Assembly: GCA_009908505.1 (NCBI GenBank)
Contig: JAAAPD010000065.1
Span: 1-33,589 of the forward strand
Length of the DNA stretch: 33,589 nt
Source of the DNA: Alphaproteobacteria bacterium
GTDB lineage: Bacteria > Pseudomonadota > Alphaproteobacteria > Rhodobacterales > Rhodobacteraceae
Direction: 5' to 3'
Each line of letters begins with the position of its first letter. Position 1 is the first letter of the stretch. Below the pieces are notes generated by a model. It made no database searches. It was not told the origin of the DNA and worked only from the letters and a program-made list of their open reading frames with translations. Made by a program: the position numbers and the translations under genes. Shown here in pieces: positions 8,206-16,621 of this stretch.

Positions 8206-8826
8206 ATGCTCGAACCCATCAAGTATGAAAAGATGTTTTCCACCCCGGTATTCCGCTTTCGCGTGCCCGGACATGCGGCGTTCAACGCCGCCTTATTGGC
8301 AGAAGGCAACCGGATGCGCGCAACGTCGACCGGGGCCGCCAAGTCCAATCGCGGCGGCTGGCACTCCGAGGGCAATCTTTTCGACGAAAAGGTAGACTGC
8401 GTGACCCGGTTGCGCGACCTTGCCACCGCCGCCATCTACACCGCCAATGACCAGATCGGCGCACGGGCCGGGCGCGACGAGCTTGCCCTTAAGATCTTCG
8501 CGTGGATGAATGCCAATCCCAAGGGCGGCTTCAACGCACCCCATACCCATCCCGGCGCACACTGGTCGGGGGTCTACTACGTTGCACAGCCCGAGATCGA
8601 GACCGGCAATTCCGGGATGATCGAATTCATCGACCCGAGATCCGATCTGCCGAACTGGCGCATCCTCAAGGCGCCGCCGTTTCGTATGAAAAAGAAACTG
8701 CGTCCCGCGCCCGGCGAGATGATCCTGTTCCCATCCTACCTTGTCCACTGGGTCTATCCCAACGATGCGGACGAGGAACGTTGGTCCATCGCGTTCAACG
8801 CCACCTTCAAGAAGGCCAGGACATGA
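8206..8826 (+). CDS. Putative 2OG-Fe(II) oxygenase (TIGR02466-like)
   Basis: This 206-residue protein matches the double-stranded beta-helix 2-oxoglutarate/iron oxygenases of the TIGR02466 type. The conserved core is WMNANPKGGFNAPHTHPG with candidate iron ligands H113/H115, then SGVYYV, IEFIDPR (D143), FPSYLVHWV (H181) and ERWSIAFN, where R192 could bind 2-oxoglutarate. No signal peptide is seen, so it should be cytoplasmic. The substrate is unknown; such enzymes hydroxylate proteins or small molecules. It sits between two genes for exported, acid-tailed PepSY proteins on the same strand. ATG 8206 is the first start in frame; a clear ribosome-binding site is lacking. Confidence 0.8.
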   Translation: MLEPIKYEKMFSTPVFRFRVPGHAAFNAALLAEGNRMRATSTGAAKSNRGGWHSEGNLFDEKVDCVTRLRDLATAAIYTANDQIGARAGRDELALKIFAWMNANPKGGFNAPHTHPGAHWSGVYYVAQPEIETGNSGMIEFIDPRSDLPNWRILKAPPFRMKKKLRPAPGEMILFPSYLVHWVYPNDADEERWSIAFNATFKKART

Positions 8827-8871
8827 TCTTGGCCCTGCCACTCGGGACTTTGCCATGCTAGAAAAACTGTC

Positions 8872-9381
8872 ATGATACGCGCCGCACTTCTTACCTTCGC
8901 GCTCTCAGCGGCCCCAGCCTTTGCCCAAAGTGTCGAGGACCAGGTCCTTACCCAATTGCAGGCCCAAGGGTTCGTCGAGATCACGATGCGTCGCACCTTG
9001 CTGGGGCGCCTTCGCGTCGTTGCCGCCAACGAACGCTATCGCCGGGAACTGGTCATCAACCCGAATACCGGGGCGATCCTGCGCGACTACTGGGTCGAAC
9101 TTATGGAAGACGGTGACGATGGAGCTAACGTCCGCGTCTACGTACCTGATGATGACGACGATGATGGGTTCGACGACGAAGCAGGTGACGAAGACGGCGA
9201 CGATGGTGATGACGAAGATGACGACGACGAAGATGACGACGACGACGATGACGAGGATGACGACGACGATGATGACGAGGATGACGACGACGATGATGAC
9301 GACGACGAGGATGACGACGACGATGATGACGAAGATGACGACGACGAGGATGACGACGAAAATGACGATGATGATGATTGA
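8872..9381 (+). CDS. Exported PepSY-domain protein with a long Asp/Glu tail (copy 2)
   Basis: This 169-residue paralogue of the 7603-8103 product has a signal peptide, MIRAALLTFALSAAPAFA, cut near residue 18. A short PepSY-like domain (about 20-76) contains VEDQVLTQLQAQGFVEI and VINPNTGAILRDYW. The tail from about residue 90 is nearly pure Asp with scattered Glu. The domain contains more Arg than copy 1 (for example RRTLLGRLRV). ATG 8872 lies 46 bases after the oxygenase stop, so co-transcription is likely, but no strong ribosome-binding site is seen. The next gene begins 21 bases after the stop. A role in metal binding or envelope sensing is possible but not shown. Confidence 0.83.
   Translation: MIRAALLTFALSAAPAFAQSVEDQVLTQLQAQGFVEITMRRTLLGRLRVVAANERYRRELVINPNTGAILRDYWVELMEDGDDGANVRVYVPDDDDDDGFDDEAGDEDGDDGDDEDDDDEDDDDDDDEDDDDDDDEDDDDDDDDDEDDDDDDDEDDDDEDDDENDDDDD
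9148..9381 (+). repeat. Low-complexity GAY/GAR tract encoding the second acidic tail
   Basis: Almost every codon is GAT or GAC, arranged in repeats such as GATGACGACGACG. It is more Asp-rich and more regular than the tract at 7866-8103, so slippage is more likely here. Short-read assembly could misjudge its length. Confidence 0.85.
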
Positions 9382-9401
9382 TCCAAGGCGCTGACGCCCG
9401 G

Positions 9402-9959
9402 ATGTGGGTGGATCGCTTTATTATGGTGGTGCTTGTGGTGCAGGTTCTCTGCGCGGCATTCTTCGTATGGACGATCCTGGAATCCCTGCTGGGTCTGCCG
9501 CCGATCGGCTGGCAGGCCTACGAATTGATCCAGATCGGCGCGGCACTCGGCCTTGTTCTGGGTATCGTCATGGCCGGTGTTGCCCTGCGCCGGGCCCATC
9601 TCCGCACCGCCCGAATGGAACAGAAATTGCGGGTGGCATCCGGGGCCTTCCTCGAGCTGATGCAGGACAGGTTCGAGGAATGGGGCCTGACCCCCGCGGA
9701 AATGGACGTGGCGCTGTTTTCCATAAAGGGCATGTCAACGGCCGAAATCGCATCCCTCAGGCAGACCTCGGAAGGGACGGTCAAAGCGCAGACCAACGCG
9801 ATCTACCGAAAGGCCGGGGTCAGCGGGCGCCCCCAGCTTCTGAGCCTGTTCATCGAGGACCTGATGGATGGTGCGGTCAGCCCGCGTCAAGCGCGTATTG
9901 CCGAAGAACCTCAAGCTGAACGATCTCCAGCGCCCGTTGATGCGTCGCCGCCAGGTTGA
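9402..9959 (+). CDS. Membrane-anchored LuxR/GerE-type transcriptional regulator
   Basis: The 185-residue product has two hydrophobic segments (about 6-26 and 42-62), an amphipathic linker, and a C-terminal LuxR-type helix-turn-helix: GLTPAEMDVALFSIKGMSTAEIASL followed by TSEGTVKAQTNAIYRKAG. The GTVKxxxxxIYRKAGV segment is the recognition-helix region of this family. There is no receiver or autoinducer domain, so any signal would have to reach it through the membrane part. ATG 9402 is taken as the start; a TTG at 9378 overlapping the upstream stop and an ATG at 9423 are alternatives. Because it follows the PepSY/oxygenase genes closely, it may regulate them. Its 3' end overlaps the converging DUF2237 gene by 83 bp. 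Confidence 0.8.
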   Translation: MWVDRFIMVVLVVQVLCAAFFVWTILESLLGLPPIGWQAYELIQIGAALGLVLGIVMAGVALRRAHLRTARMEQKLRVASGAFLELMQDRFEEWGLTPAEMDVALFSIKGMSTAEIASLRQTSEGTVKAQTNAIYRKAGVSGRPQLLSLFIEDLMDGAVSPRQARIAEEPQAERSPAPVDASPPG

Positions 9960-10257
9960 CCTTGGGGGCGCATCCTTCGTCATGGGCCTGCAGGAAGCGA
10001 CTGGCGCACAGGCACCATTGGTCCCCGGGTTTCAATCCCGCAAAGCCGAATTCCGGGCGTGGGGTGCTCAGGTCGTTTCCCACGTATTTCGAATAGGCCA
10101 GGAATTCCGCCGTCACGACGGCGCAGACCGTGTGGCTGCCCTGGTCCTGCGCGCAGGTATTGCAGGCCCCATCGCGAAAGAACCCGGTCACCGGGTCCAG
10201 GGAACATTGCGCCAGGTCCTCGCCCAGGACGTTCACCGACGGATCCATTTCGATCAT
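9877..10257 (-). CDS. DUF2237 family protein
   Basis: This 126-residue protein matches the DUF2237 family (usual length 110-130), seen in MDPSVNVLGEDLAQCSLDPVTGFFRDG, then CNTC, HTVCAVVT, FLAYSKYVGNDLSTP, FGFAGLKPGDQWCLCASRF and APKVNLAATH. The conserved cysteines suggest a metal or redox role, but the function of the family is unknown to me. The start overlaps the stop of the upstream serine hydrolase gene by 4 bases (ATGA), so the two are translationally coupled. The C-terminal 28 codons overlap, on the opposite strand, the end of the LuxR-type gene. The family is well conserved through its C-terminus, so the overlap looks genuine on this side. Confidence 0.88.
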   Translation of the reverse strand: MIEMDPSVNVLGEDLAQCSLDPVTGFFRDGACNTCAQDQGSHTVCAVVTAEFLAYSKYVGNDLSTPRPEFGFAGLKPGDQWCLCASRFLQAHDEGCAPKVNLAATHQRALEIVQLEVLRQYALDAG

Positions 10258-11426
10258 TCCAATGCCTCCGCTATACGTCGAAACATTTCCACGTTCTGTT
10301 CATTCACGCCGGTCTCGCGAAAGGCGCGGTCGGCACCGTTGACGGCGATGACGACGCCCCTCGGTCGATCAACGTAGAGGTATTGCCCGTAAATTCCACG
10401 CCCCATGAACTGTCCCGGTTTCGCCCCCACCGGAATCCACCACTGGTAGCCATAGCCGATATCGCCCGGATCGGTAGGGGCCGAGGCACGGGTGCTTTCG
10501 GTCAGCCAGCTGTCCGAAACGATGCGTTGACCGAAGGCGATCCCGCCCGAGGCGACCATGTGCCCGAAAAGCGCGTAGTCGTGGGTCGTCATGTTCAACC
10601 CGCCCAGAACAAAGGCCACGCCGTGCCCGTCGGTCACGTAATAGGGTTCGACCGTCAGGCGCAGCGGTTGCAGCACCTTTTCGTTCAGCAGCTCGGGGAT
10701 GGGCCGGCCCGTCGCGCCCCGGATCACCATGCCGATCACATGGGTGTCGATGGAAACATACTGCCAGTCGGTGCCCGGTTCCACGAAGGTCTCGTCGAGC
10801 CCCGCGGCGAACCGGTCCATCGACCGGCCAAGGGCCAGGACCCGGCCCATGCGATTGATGTCGCTCCAGAAGTCCAGGTAATCCTCGTCGAAGACCACGC
10901 CCGAGGACATTTGCAGCACGTGGCGGATGCTGGTGCCGTCATAGGCGGTGCCGGCAAGGTCGGGGGCATATTTGGTGACCGGGTCATCGAGGCTGTCGAT
11001 CGCGCCCTCTTGGTAGACAACGCCGAACAGAACCGACAGGAAACTCTTGGCCACCGACCAGCTTATGCGGGTGCGGACTGAGGGATCATCCTCGCGCCGC
11101 GGGGAGGTCAGGGGGTAGGCCTCGTGCCGGACGACGCCGTCTTTCAACACCACGATACCGGTGACGGCGCGCTCTGCCGCCCAAGCCTCGTAGCCGGCCG
11201 GCATGGTCACGGGCGCCCCTTGCGGAAGGCGATTGGGCGCGGCGTCCGGTAGGGGCATCGCGGTGGTTTCGAAAGCCGCGTCCATGCTGGTGAAGTTGCC
11301 GACGATCCGGCCCTCGTCGAACAGGGTGATCACCGTGGACAGCCGGGCAATACGCTCGCGCTGCCAAATCGCGGCCAGCGCCAGCACGGCGACCAGGACA
11401 AGAAGGATGCGAAGCGCCTTTTTCAT
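10254..11426 (-). CDS. Serine hydrolase, beta-lactamase / penicillin-binding-protein-like (class C type)
   Basis: The 390-residue protein starts with a membrane anchor or uncleaved signal (residues 4-20, LRILLVLVAVLALAAIW), so it should act in the periplasm. The catalytic SxxK is S124-V-A-K127 in ISWSVAKSFLSVLFG, the second motif is probably Y223 in WQYVSIDTH, and GRGIYGQYLYVD near the C-terminus matches the third-motif region. Such proteins include esterases, D-amino peptidases and carboxypeptidases; true beta-lactamase activity should not be assumed. ATG 11426 is chosen because it opens the hydrophobic segment; the frame extends 12 codons upstream. It is followed by DUF2237 with a 4-base overlap. 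Confidence 0.88.
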   Translation of the reverse strand: MKKALRILLVLVAVLALAAIWQRERIARLSTVITLFDEGRIVGNFTSMDAAFETTAMPLPDAAPNRLPQGAPVTMPAGYEAWAAERAVTGIVVLKDGVVRHEAYPLTSPRREDDPSVRTRISWSVAKSFLSVLFGVVYQEGAIDSLDDPVTKYAPDLAGTAYDGTSIRHVLQMSSGVVFDEDYLDFWSDINRMGRVLALGRSMDRFAAGLDETFVEPGTDWQYVSIDTHVIGMVIRGATGRPIPELLNEKVLQPLRLTVEPYYVTDGHGVAFVLGGLNMTTHDYALFGHMVASGGIAFGQRIVSDSWLTESTRASAPTDPGDIGYGYQWWIPVGAKPGQFMGRGIYGQYLYVDRPRGVVIAVNGADRAFRETGVNEQNVEMFRRIAEALE

Positions 11427-11465
11427 GTTCGGAACAGTGTCACGCGCTCGCGGGTCGGGCAAGCA

Positions 11466-12482
11466 TCAGCCGCTGAACCGGACCCAACGACCGTGGAAGT
11501 CGATCCGCCCGAGGTTCAGCGTGATATCGCCGGGCCACAGCCGCAGGGTCATGGCAGCGCCGGGTGAGGTGCCGTCGTTTTCCATGGTGAACCAGGCCAG
11601 CGGGGACCGATTCGTCGCGGAGCGGCCGGCCGCCTCGATCAGTGCGGTGCCACGGGCGCGGGAGGCGGCGAGGAAATACTGCCAGGCAACCGTGGAATAG
11701 ACCATGTGGCACGTTCCGGCCTGGTGGGGCAGGCGGCTTTCCAGCCAATCCACGCCGTCGGCCCGGTCCATGACATGGTCCGACATGGCTATGGCCGCGT
11801 CGGTCCAGTGCAGGCGGTCGGGCTGATCGGGCCAGAGATAGGCGCGCAGGCGCAGCCCGTCGCGCACCGGGTCCAGCGGGTTCAGGTCCACGCCGCGCCG
11901 TTCGGTCACGGTGGGGGCGGCGGCGGGTGGCGTCGGTCCCTGCCAATCCGGGGTCAGGACCAATGGACTGTCCACCGGCCCGAGGCGAAGATCGCCCAGC
12001 TGCAACGCGAAACAATCCCAGAAAAGGTTCAGTCCCGCGCTGGCCCCCAGTTCCGAAAGCCGCAAGGGCAGGGCGAAACGGTCGTGAATCACGTGACCGG
12101 CCAGGATCAGCGCGGCAGAGCGGCGCACCTCGTTCGTCTGGGGTGGGCTGTCGATGAAGTCGTCGATGAACGCGGTCTCGGTCGCCAGCGCGGTTTCGAC
12201 GGCATCCCAAAGCGCATCGTCGTCGACCCGGCGGGGCGGATAGGCTGGGGCCAGCCCGCCCCGGTCCAGCAGGCGAAGCGCGTGCAGAGCACCGCACAGG
12301 CGCAGGGGCACGCTTTCCGCCCCGGGGCCAAGTTCGCCCGGCCAGTCGAACAGGCGCGGACCCAGCGGATGTGCGGGTGTCAGACGTTCGGCGAAAAGGC
12401 CGCAAAGCCGGCCCATGAAGGGCGAGTCGAGGTCTTCGCAGGACCGGGCCTGATAAATGAACGCCTCGGCCAGCCTTGTCAC
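11466..12482 (-). CDS. DUF2332 domain-containing protein
   Basis: The 338-residue protein is of the DUF2332 type: [60 protein letters not shown], then [21 protein letters not shown] near the end. Its ELGASAGLN motif resembles the glycine-rich SAM-binding motif I of methyltransferases, so a methyltransferase-like fold is possible, but no activity is established as far as I know. The start overlaps the end of pth by 4 bases, so it is coupled to pth. The next gene downstream, the serine hydrolase, begins 40 bases after its stop. Confidence 0.87.
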   Translation of the reverse strand: MTRLAEAFIYQARSCEDLDSPFMGRLCGLFAERLTPAHPLGPRLFDWPGELGPGAESVPLRLCGALHALRLLDRGGLAPAYPPRRVDDDALWDAVETALATETAFIDDFIDSPPQTNEVRRSAALILAGHVIHDRFALPLRLSELGASAGLNLFWDCFALQLGDLRLGPVDSPLVLTPDWQGPTPPAAAPTVTERRGVDLNPLDPVRDGLRLRAYLWPDQPDRLHWTDAAIAMSDHVMDRADGVDWLESRLPHQAGTCHMVYSTVAWQYFLAASRARGTALIEAAGRSATNRSPLAWFTMENDGTSPGAAMTLRLWPGDITLNLGRIDFHGRWVRFSG

Positions 12483-13165
12483 TTGAACCGGTCCACGAGC
12501 TTTTGCAGCGGCGAGCGGTTGTCATCCTGCCCTGTGGCCGGGGGCGCGTCCAGTTCGTCGGTCGGCTTGGTCTTGGCCGGGGTGGTCGACGAGCGCGGCG
12601 GCGCAACCCGCAGCGCGACGGCATTGAGGAATTTCGGACCTTCGTCCTGCGCCAGGTGGGCCGCGCCGTCCGAAATGCCGCGCATCTGGTCGTCCAGCCA
12701 ATCCTGATCGGCCTTGGCGAAATCCGACAGGACGTAGCCCGGCACCTTGGTCTTGTCGCCGGGATGCCCGACGCCAAGCCGCACCCGGTCGTAATGCGGC
12801 CCGATATGCTGTTGGATCGAGCGAAGCCCATTGTGGCCCGCGTGTCCGCCCCCCGATTTCAGGCGCAGCTTGCCAGGGGCCAGGTCGATCTCGTCATGGA
12901 AGACCACCACGTCGGTGCTGTCGAGCTTGTAGAACCGCATCGCCTCGCCCACGGACTGGCCCGACAGGTTCATGAAGGTCTGTGGTTTCAGCAGGATCAC
13001 CTTTTCGGTGCCCAGCCGTCCTTCGCTCAGCATTCCTTGGAACTTGGACCGCCAAGGGGCAAATCCGTGGTCTTCGGCGATCCGGTCCACGGCCATGAAG
13101 CCGATATTATGGCGGTTATGGGCGTACTTCGCCCCGGGATTTCCGAGGCCGACAAAGAGTTTCAT
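12479..13165 (-). CDS. pth: Peptidyl-tRNA hydrolase
   Basis: The enzyme frees tRNA from peptidyl-tRNA that drops off the ribosome. It shows [24 protein letters not shown] with N9 and catalytic H19, [40 protein letters not shown] and [10 protein letters not shown]. At 228 residues it exceeds the roughly 195 typical of the family because of a Pro/Lys/Asp-rich C-terminal extension from about residue 187 ([16 protein letters not shown]), a feature seen in some alphaproteobacterial Pth. ATG 13165 fits the family N-terminus; the longer upstream frame overlaps the GAF-EAL gene and is not coding. rplY, its common neighbour, lies 1.4 kb away, separated by the GAF-EAL gene. Confidence 0.96.
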   Translation of the reverse strand: MKLFVGLGNPGAKYAHNRHNIGFMAVDRIAEDHGFAPWRSKFQGMLSEGRLGTEKVILLKPQTFMNLSGQSVGEAMRFYKLDSTDVVVFHDEIDLAPGKLRLKSGGGHAGHNGLRSIQQHIGPHYDRVRLGVGHPGDKTKVPGYVLSDFAKADQDWLDDQMRGISDGAAHLAQDEGPKFLNAVALRVAPPRSSTTPAKTKPTDELDAPPATGQDDNRSPLQKLVDRFK

Positions 13166-13297
13166 GGCCGCTCTATAGCGCGGGGCACGCCACCTGCACA
13201 ATTCAAACCGAATGCGATGCAAAACGTCCTGACGGGATAACCGTGTCTTAGGGGCTGCGGGGCGACGACACGCTAACAACTTGCAAGGAGATGCGTC

Positions 13298-14554
13298 GTG
13301 AACACCGTTCGAACCGAAAAATCGCACACCGGCCTGCCGCCGACCGACGGATTGCTGCATGTCCTGAACGTCGATAGCGGGGATGCTGACGCCGTCATCA
13401 CCTCGTCGCTGACGTTCGTGCGCAAACACCTCGGGATGGAGGTTGCCTATCTCTCCGAATTCCAGGGTGACGATTTCGTGTTCCGGGCGGTCAGTGCGCC
13501 GGGGTTCGAAGACCTTGTGCAGGTGGGTGGCACGATGCCGCTGGACCGGGTCTATTGTCGCCACATCCTTGAAGGGCGGCTTCCAGAACTGATCCCGGAC
13601 ACCGCCGATCAACCCTTTGCGCAAGGCATCGCAATCACGCATGACCTGCCCATCCGGTCGCATGTCAGTGTGCCGATACGTCGGCCCGACGGCAGCCCCT
13701 ACGGCATGTTCTGTTGTCTCAGCCGCGAGCCCAAGTCCGGGCTGAATCCCCGCGACCTGGAGGTCATGCGCGCCTTCGCCGACGTGTCGGCCGATCAGGT
13801 GAACACCCGGCTGTCCCGCGAGGCCGAACGCCGCGAAACGGTGCAGATGGTCGAGCGCGTTCTTGACCAGTCCGCCTTTGATATCGCCATGCAGCCCATC
13901 GTGGATATCGCCACCGGCCGGGTTGCCGGCCACGAAGCGCTGTGCCGCTTCACGCCGGACCCCTACCGCCCCCCGAACGAGTGGTTCGATCTGGCCGCGA
14001 CGGTGGACCTGTCGCAGGACCTTGAATGCCGCGTGATCGCGCGTGCCCTCGAGTTTTTACCCGCGTTGGACCCGGACCAGTACATTTCGATCAACATTTC
14101 GCCGGACACCCTTGCGGCCGGTCGGCTTGCGCCGCTGTTGCAGGATGGTCCGAACGGGCGTGTGCAGGTCGAAGTGACCGAACACGCGGTCATCGCGGAC
14201 CCTGACCTGTTCGCTTTCGAAGCGGCCAAGCTGCGCCGTGGCGGGGCCAGGCTGGCCGTGGACGATGCCGGTGCGGGCTATTCCGGCCTGCAACAGATCA
14301 TCCGCCTGCGCCCGGACGTCATCAAGCTGGACATGTCGTTGACCCGGGACATCGACAGTGACGCGGCGCGCCGGTCCCTGGCCGCTGCGATGGTGAAATT
14401 CGCGGCGGACACTTCGGCCGGAGTGGTCGCAGAGGGGGTCGAGACGCGGGCAGAGTTGGACACGCTGCGCCGGTTGGGTGTCTCGCACGGGCAAGGGTAT
14501 TACCTTGGGCGGCCCGAGATTCGCCAGCCGCCCGGCTTGATACGATCCGCCTGA
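13298..14554 (+). CDS. GAF-EAL cyclic-di-GMP phosphodiesterase
   Basis: This 418-residue cytoplasmic protein has an N-terminal GAF sensor (about 20-175) and a C-terminal EAL domain (about 190-415). The EAL residues appear intact: GHEALCRF (EALxR, about 213), [30 protein letters not shown] in place of the usual [27 protein letters not shown] and QGYYLGRP. It should therefore hydrolyse c-di-GMP, lowering this motility/biofilm signal in response to a GAF ligand. There is no GGDEF domain. GTG 13298 is the start, with AAGGAG (13285-13290) seven bases upstream. It is a monocistronic gene inserted between pth and rplY, divergent from pth. Confidence 0.92.
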   Translation: MNTVRTEKSHTGLPPTDGLLHVLNVDSGDADAVITSSLTFVRKHLGMEVAYLSEFQGDDFVFRAVSAPGFEDLVQVGGTMPLDRVYCRHILEGRLPELIPDTADQPFAQGIAITHDLPIRSHVSVPIRRPDGSPYGMFCCLSREPKSGLNPRDLEVMRAFADVSADQVNTRLSREAERRETVQMVERVLDQSAFDIAMQPIVDIATGRVAGHEALCRFTPDPYRPPNEWFDLAATVDLSQDLECRVIARALEFLPALDPDQYISINISPDTLAAGRLAPLLQDGPNGRVQVEVTEHAVIADPDLFAFEAAKLRRGGARLAVDDAGAGYSGLQQIIRLRPDVIKLDMSLTRDIDSDAARRSLAAAMVKFAADTSAGVVAEGVETRAELDTLRRLGVSHGQGYYLGRPEIRQPPGLIRSA

Positions 14555-14557
14555 CGC

Positions 14558-14585
14558 AAAAACGGGACCCGTCGCCGGATCCCGT
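14558..14585 (-). terminator. Rho-independent terminator of rplY
   Basis: Read on the minus strand, ACGGGA (from 14585-14580) pairs with TCCCGT (14567-14562), and the opposite-strand A-run at 14558-14562 provides TTTTT after the stem. It lies between the convergent GAF-EAL and rplY genes, 27 bases after the rplY stop. Confidence 0.65.
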
Positions 14586-14611
14586 GTCTTGCGTGCCGGT
14601 CCTGCGGAGGG

Positions 14612-15268
14612 TCAGCTTTCCTCGTCGTCCTGCTCAGTGGCGGGAACCTCGTCAGCGGCGGCTTCTTCGCCCTCTTCCTCGTCCTCGGCCGCGGCCAGGC
14701 TCGACGGGGCCTGCACGTTCGCGATCACGAAGTCACGGTCGATGGTCGGTTTGCTGCCCTTGGGCAGATCGATCGAGGAGATGGTGATCGTGTCACCCAT
14801 TTCCAGCCCTTCAAGAGAGGCGGTCAGCTTCTCGGGGATGTCGCCGGCGGTAACGACCAACTCGACCTCGGGGCGCACGACGGTCAGGATGCCACCCTTT
14901 TTGATGCCCGGGCACTCTTCCTCGCCCTCGAATTCGACGGGAATGAACAGGTTGATCTTCGTGGACCGCTTCAGCCGCAGCAGGTCCAGATGCGTCGGCA
15001 GGTCCTTGACCACGTCGCGCTGCACGTTTCGGCAGATCACGCGCACGTCCTCGTGCCCCTCGACCTTGAGGTTGAAGAGCGTCGACAGGAAGCGGCCGTC
15101 CTTAAGGCGCTTGATCAGCGCGTTGTAGGGGATATTGATGGTAAGCGGGTCGGCCTCGCCACCATAGACGATGCCGGGCACCATGTGATCGCGGCGGGCC
15201 TGACGGGCCGCACCCTTGCCGGTGCCTTTGCGTTCATGTGCGATAAGATCGGGAATCTCACCAGCCAT
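14612..15268 (-). CDS. rplY: 50S ribosomal protein L25/general stress protein Ctc
   Basis: The 218-residue protein is of the long two-domain L25/Ctc type, binding 5S rRNA on the large subunit. The N-terminal part shows [24 protein letters not shown] and the middle [25 protein letters not shown] and [11 protein letters not shown] beta-rich TL5-like C-domain follows ([19 protein letters not shown]). The tail from about residue 190 is acidic ([15 protein letters not shown]). ATG 15268 has AAGGACAG just upstream. L25 next to pth is a common order in alphaproteobacteria; here the GAF-EAL gene separates them. Confidence 0.95.
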   Translation of the reverse strand: MAGEIPDLIAHERKGTGKGAARQARRDHMVPGIVYGGEADPLTINIPYNALIKRLKDGRFLSTLFNLKVEGHEDVRVICRNVQRDVVKDLPTHLDLLRLKRSTKINLFIPVEFEGEEECPGIKKGGILTVVRPEVELVVTAGDIPEKLTASLEGLEMGDTITISSIDLPKGSKPTIDRDFVIANVQAPSSLAAAEDEEEGEEAAADEVPATEQDDEES

Positions 15269-15475
15269 AGGTCTGTCCTTTCAATTCGCGCACCCCGTCT
15301 TCTGGTCGGGGCCCACTTTGCCATGAGAGGGCCCCCTGCCTGGCAGGCGAACCCGGTGAAGCCGCGCGTATAGGACGGTTTGGCACCGTTGAAAAGGGAT
15401 TCTTTTCGCACGGGCACGGGCATCGGCCATCGCGGGGGCATTGCCACGTCGCGCCAACCGTGCAGAGTACCCGGT

Positions 15476-16621
15476 ATGTCGATTGTGAGCGCTATCAGGG
15501 TCTCTCGCGTGCCGGGGTCCGCCTTCCTCGCCCTTGGTCTGTTCTGGGGTAGTTTCGCCGCCCAGGTGCCTGTGCTTAAGGCCGGGCTTGACGCGTCGGA
15601 CGGAATGTTTGGGACGTTGTTGCTGGGCTCGGCCTTCGGCCTGGTCACGGCGATGCTGATCGCGCCGCGGGTGGATGCCGCACTGGGCGCACGGGGTATG
15701 CAGGCGGCGGCCCTGCTGATCGCCCTGGCCATGCTGCTGCCGGGTATCGTCACGGTTCAATGGGGCTTCTTCCTGGTCATGATGACCCTGGGTTTCGCGG
15801 CGGGGCTGCTGGACGTGCTGATGAATACCCGCGTCAGTGACCTGGAGGCCGCGACGGGCAAGCCCCTGATGAATGCCAATCATGGGCTGTTCTCGGTCGG
15901 CTATGCCGTCGGCGCGGTGCTGGCGGGTCTGGGGCGCGAGGCCGGCCTGGCCTCGCTGACGATTTTCGCAGGGGTGGCGCTGATCATGGGCGCGGTGCTT
16001 CTTGGCTTGAAGATGGCCCCCGCCGCCGAGGAAGGCGAAGACCCGGACGGCACGCGCTCGCCCGTGTGGCCCGTCATCCTGTGTGGCCTGGTCGTGCTGG
16101 TGGCCTTCGGGGCCGAGGCCACCGTCGAAGCCTGGTCGGCCCTGCATATCGAACGCACCCTGCAGGGCGGCGCGGCCGAGGGCGCCATGGGGCCGGCGAC
16201 GCTGGGCCTGACCATGGCCTTCGGGCGGTTCGCCGGGCAGGCGGTGTCCGAACGGTTCCGCGAAACCACGGTGGTCATGGTGGCGGGCTGCGTTTCGGCA
16301 AGCGGCGCGGTGATCACCGCATTGGCGCCGACGCCGGTTGTGGCCTATCTGGGCTTCGGCATCCTGGGTCTGGGTGTTTCGGTAATCGGGCCGCTGGGCC
16401 TTGGCATGGTCGGCAAGCTGGTCACGCCGCGTCAGCGGGCCCGCGCCATTTCCCGCGTGGCGATCGTCGGTTTTTCGGCTTTCTTCTTCGCCCCCGTCCT
16501 GATGGGCTGGTCCAGCGAGCTTTGGGGCCTGCGCGTGTCCTATGGCGGGGTGGCCTGCGCGTTGTTGCTGGCCGTTCCGCTGGCCATGGCGGTGCGAGAG
16601 CTGCAGGCCCGGCGTGCATGA
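15476..16621 (+). CDS. MFS transporter
   Basis: This 381-residue protein has about twelve hydrophobic segments, as expected for a major facilitator carrier in the inner membrane. Examples are SAFLALGLFWGSFAAQVPVL, LGSAFGLVTAMLIAPRVDAA and MMTLGFAAGLLDVLMNTRVS. The MNTRVSDLE and MNANHGLFSVGYAVGA segments recall the YbjJ/FucP-like subgroup, which has sugar and drug members. The substrate is unknown. ATG 15476 is chosen because it opens the first hydrophobic part; the frame upstream is GC-rich leader. The gene ends on the base before the convergent lactate dehydrogenase gene, leaving no room for a separate terminator. Confidence 0.88.
   Translation: MSIVSAIRVSRVPGSAFLALGLFWGSFAAQVPVLKAGLDASDGMFGTLLLGSAFGLVTAMLIAPRVDAALGARGMQAAALLIALAMLLPGIVTVQWGFFLVMMTLGFAAGLLDVLMNTRVSDLEAATGKPLMNANHGLFSVGYAVGAVLAGLGREAGLASLTIFAGVALIMGAVLLGLKMAPAAEEGEDPDGTRSPVWPVILCGLVVLVAFGAEATVEAWSALHIERTLQGGAAEGAMGPATLGLTMAFGRFAGQAVSERFRETTVVMVAGCVSASGAVITALAPTPVVAYLGFGILGLGVSVIGPLGLGMVGKLVTPRQRARAISRVAIVGFSAFFFAPVLMGWSSELWGLRVSYGGVACALLLAVPLAMAVRELQARRA

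Noticed and set aside
7791..8435. Minus-strand poly-Ser frame opposite the acidic tail
   Set aside because: The Ser run is only the reverse reading of the Asp/Glu codon repeats; the plus-strand gene has a signal peptide and a PepSY domain.
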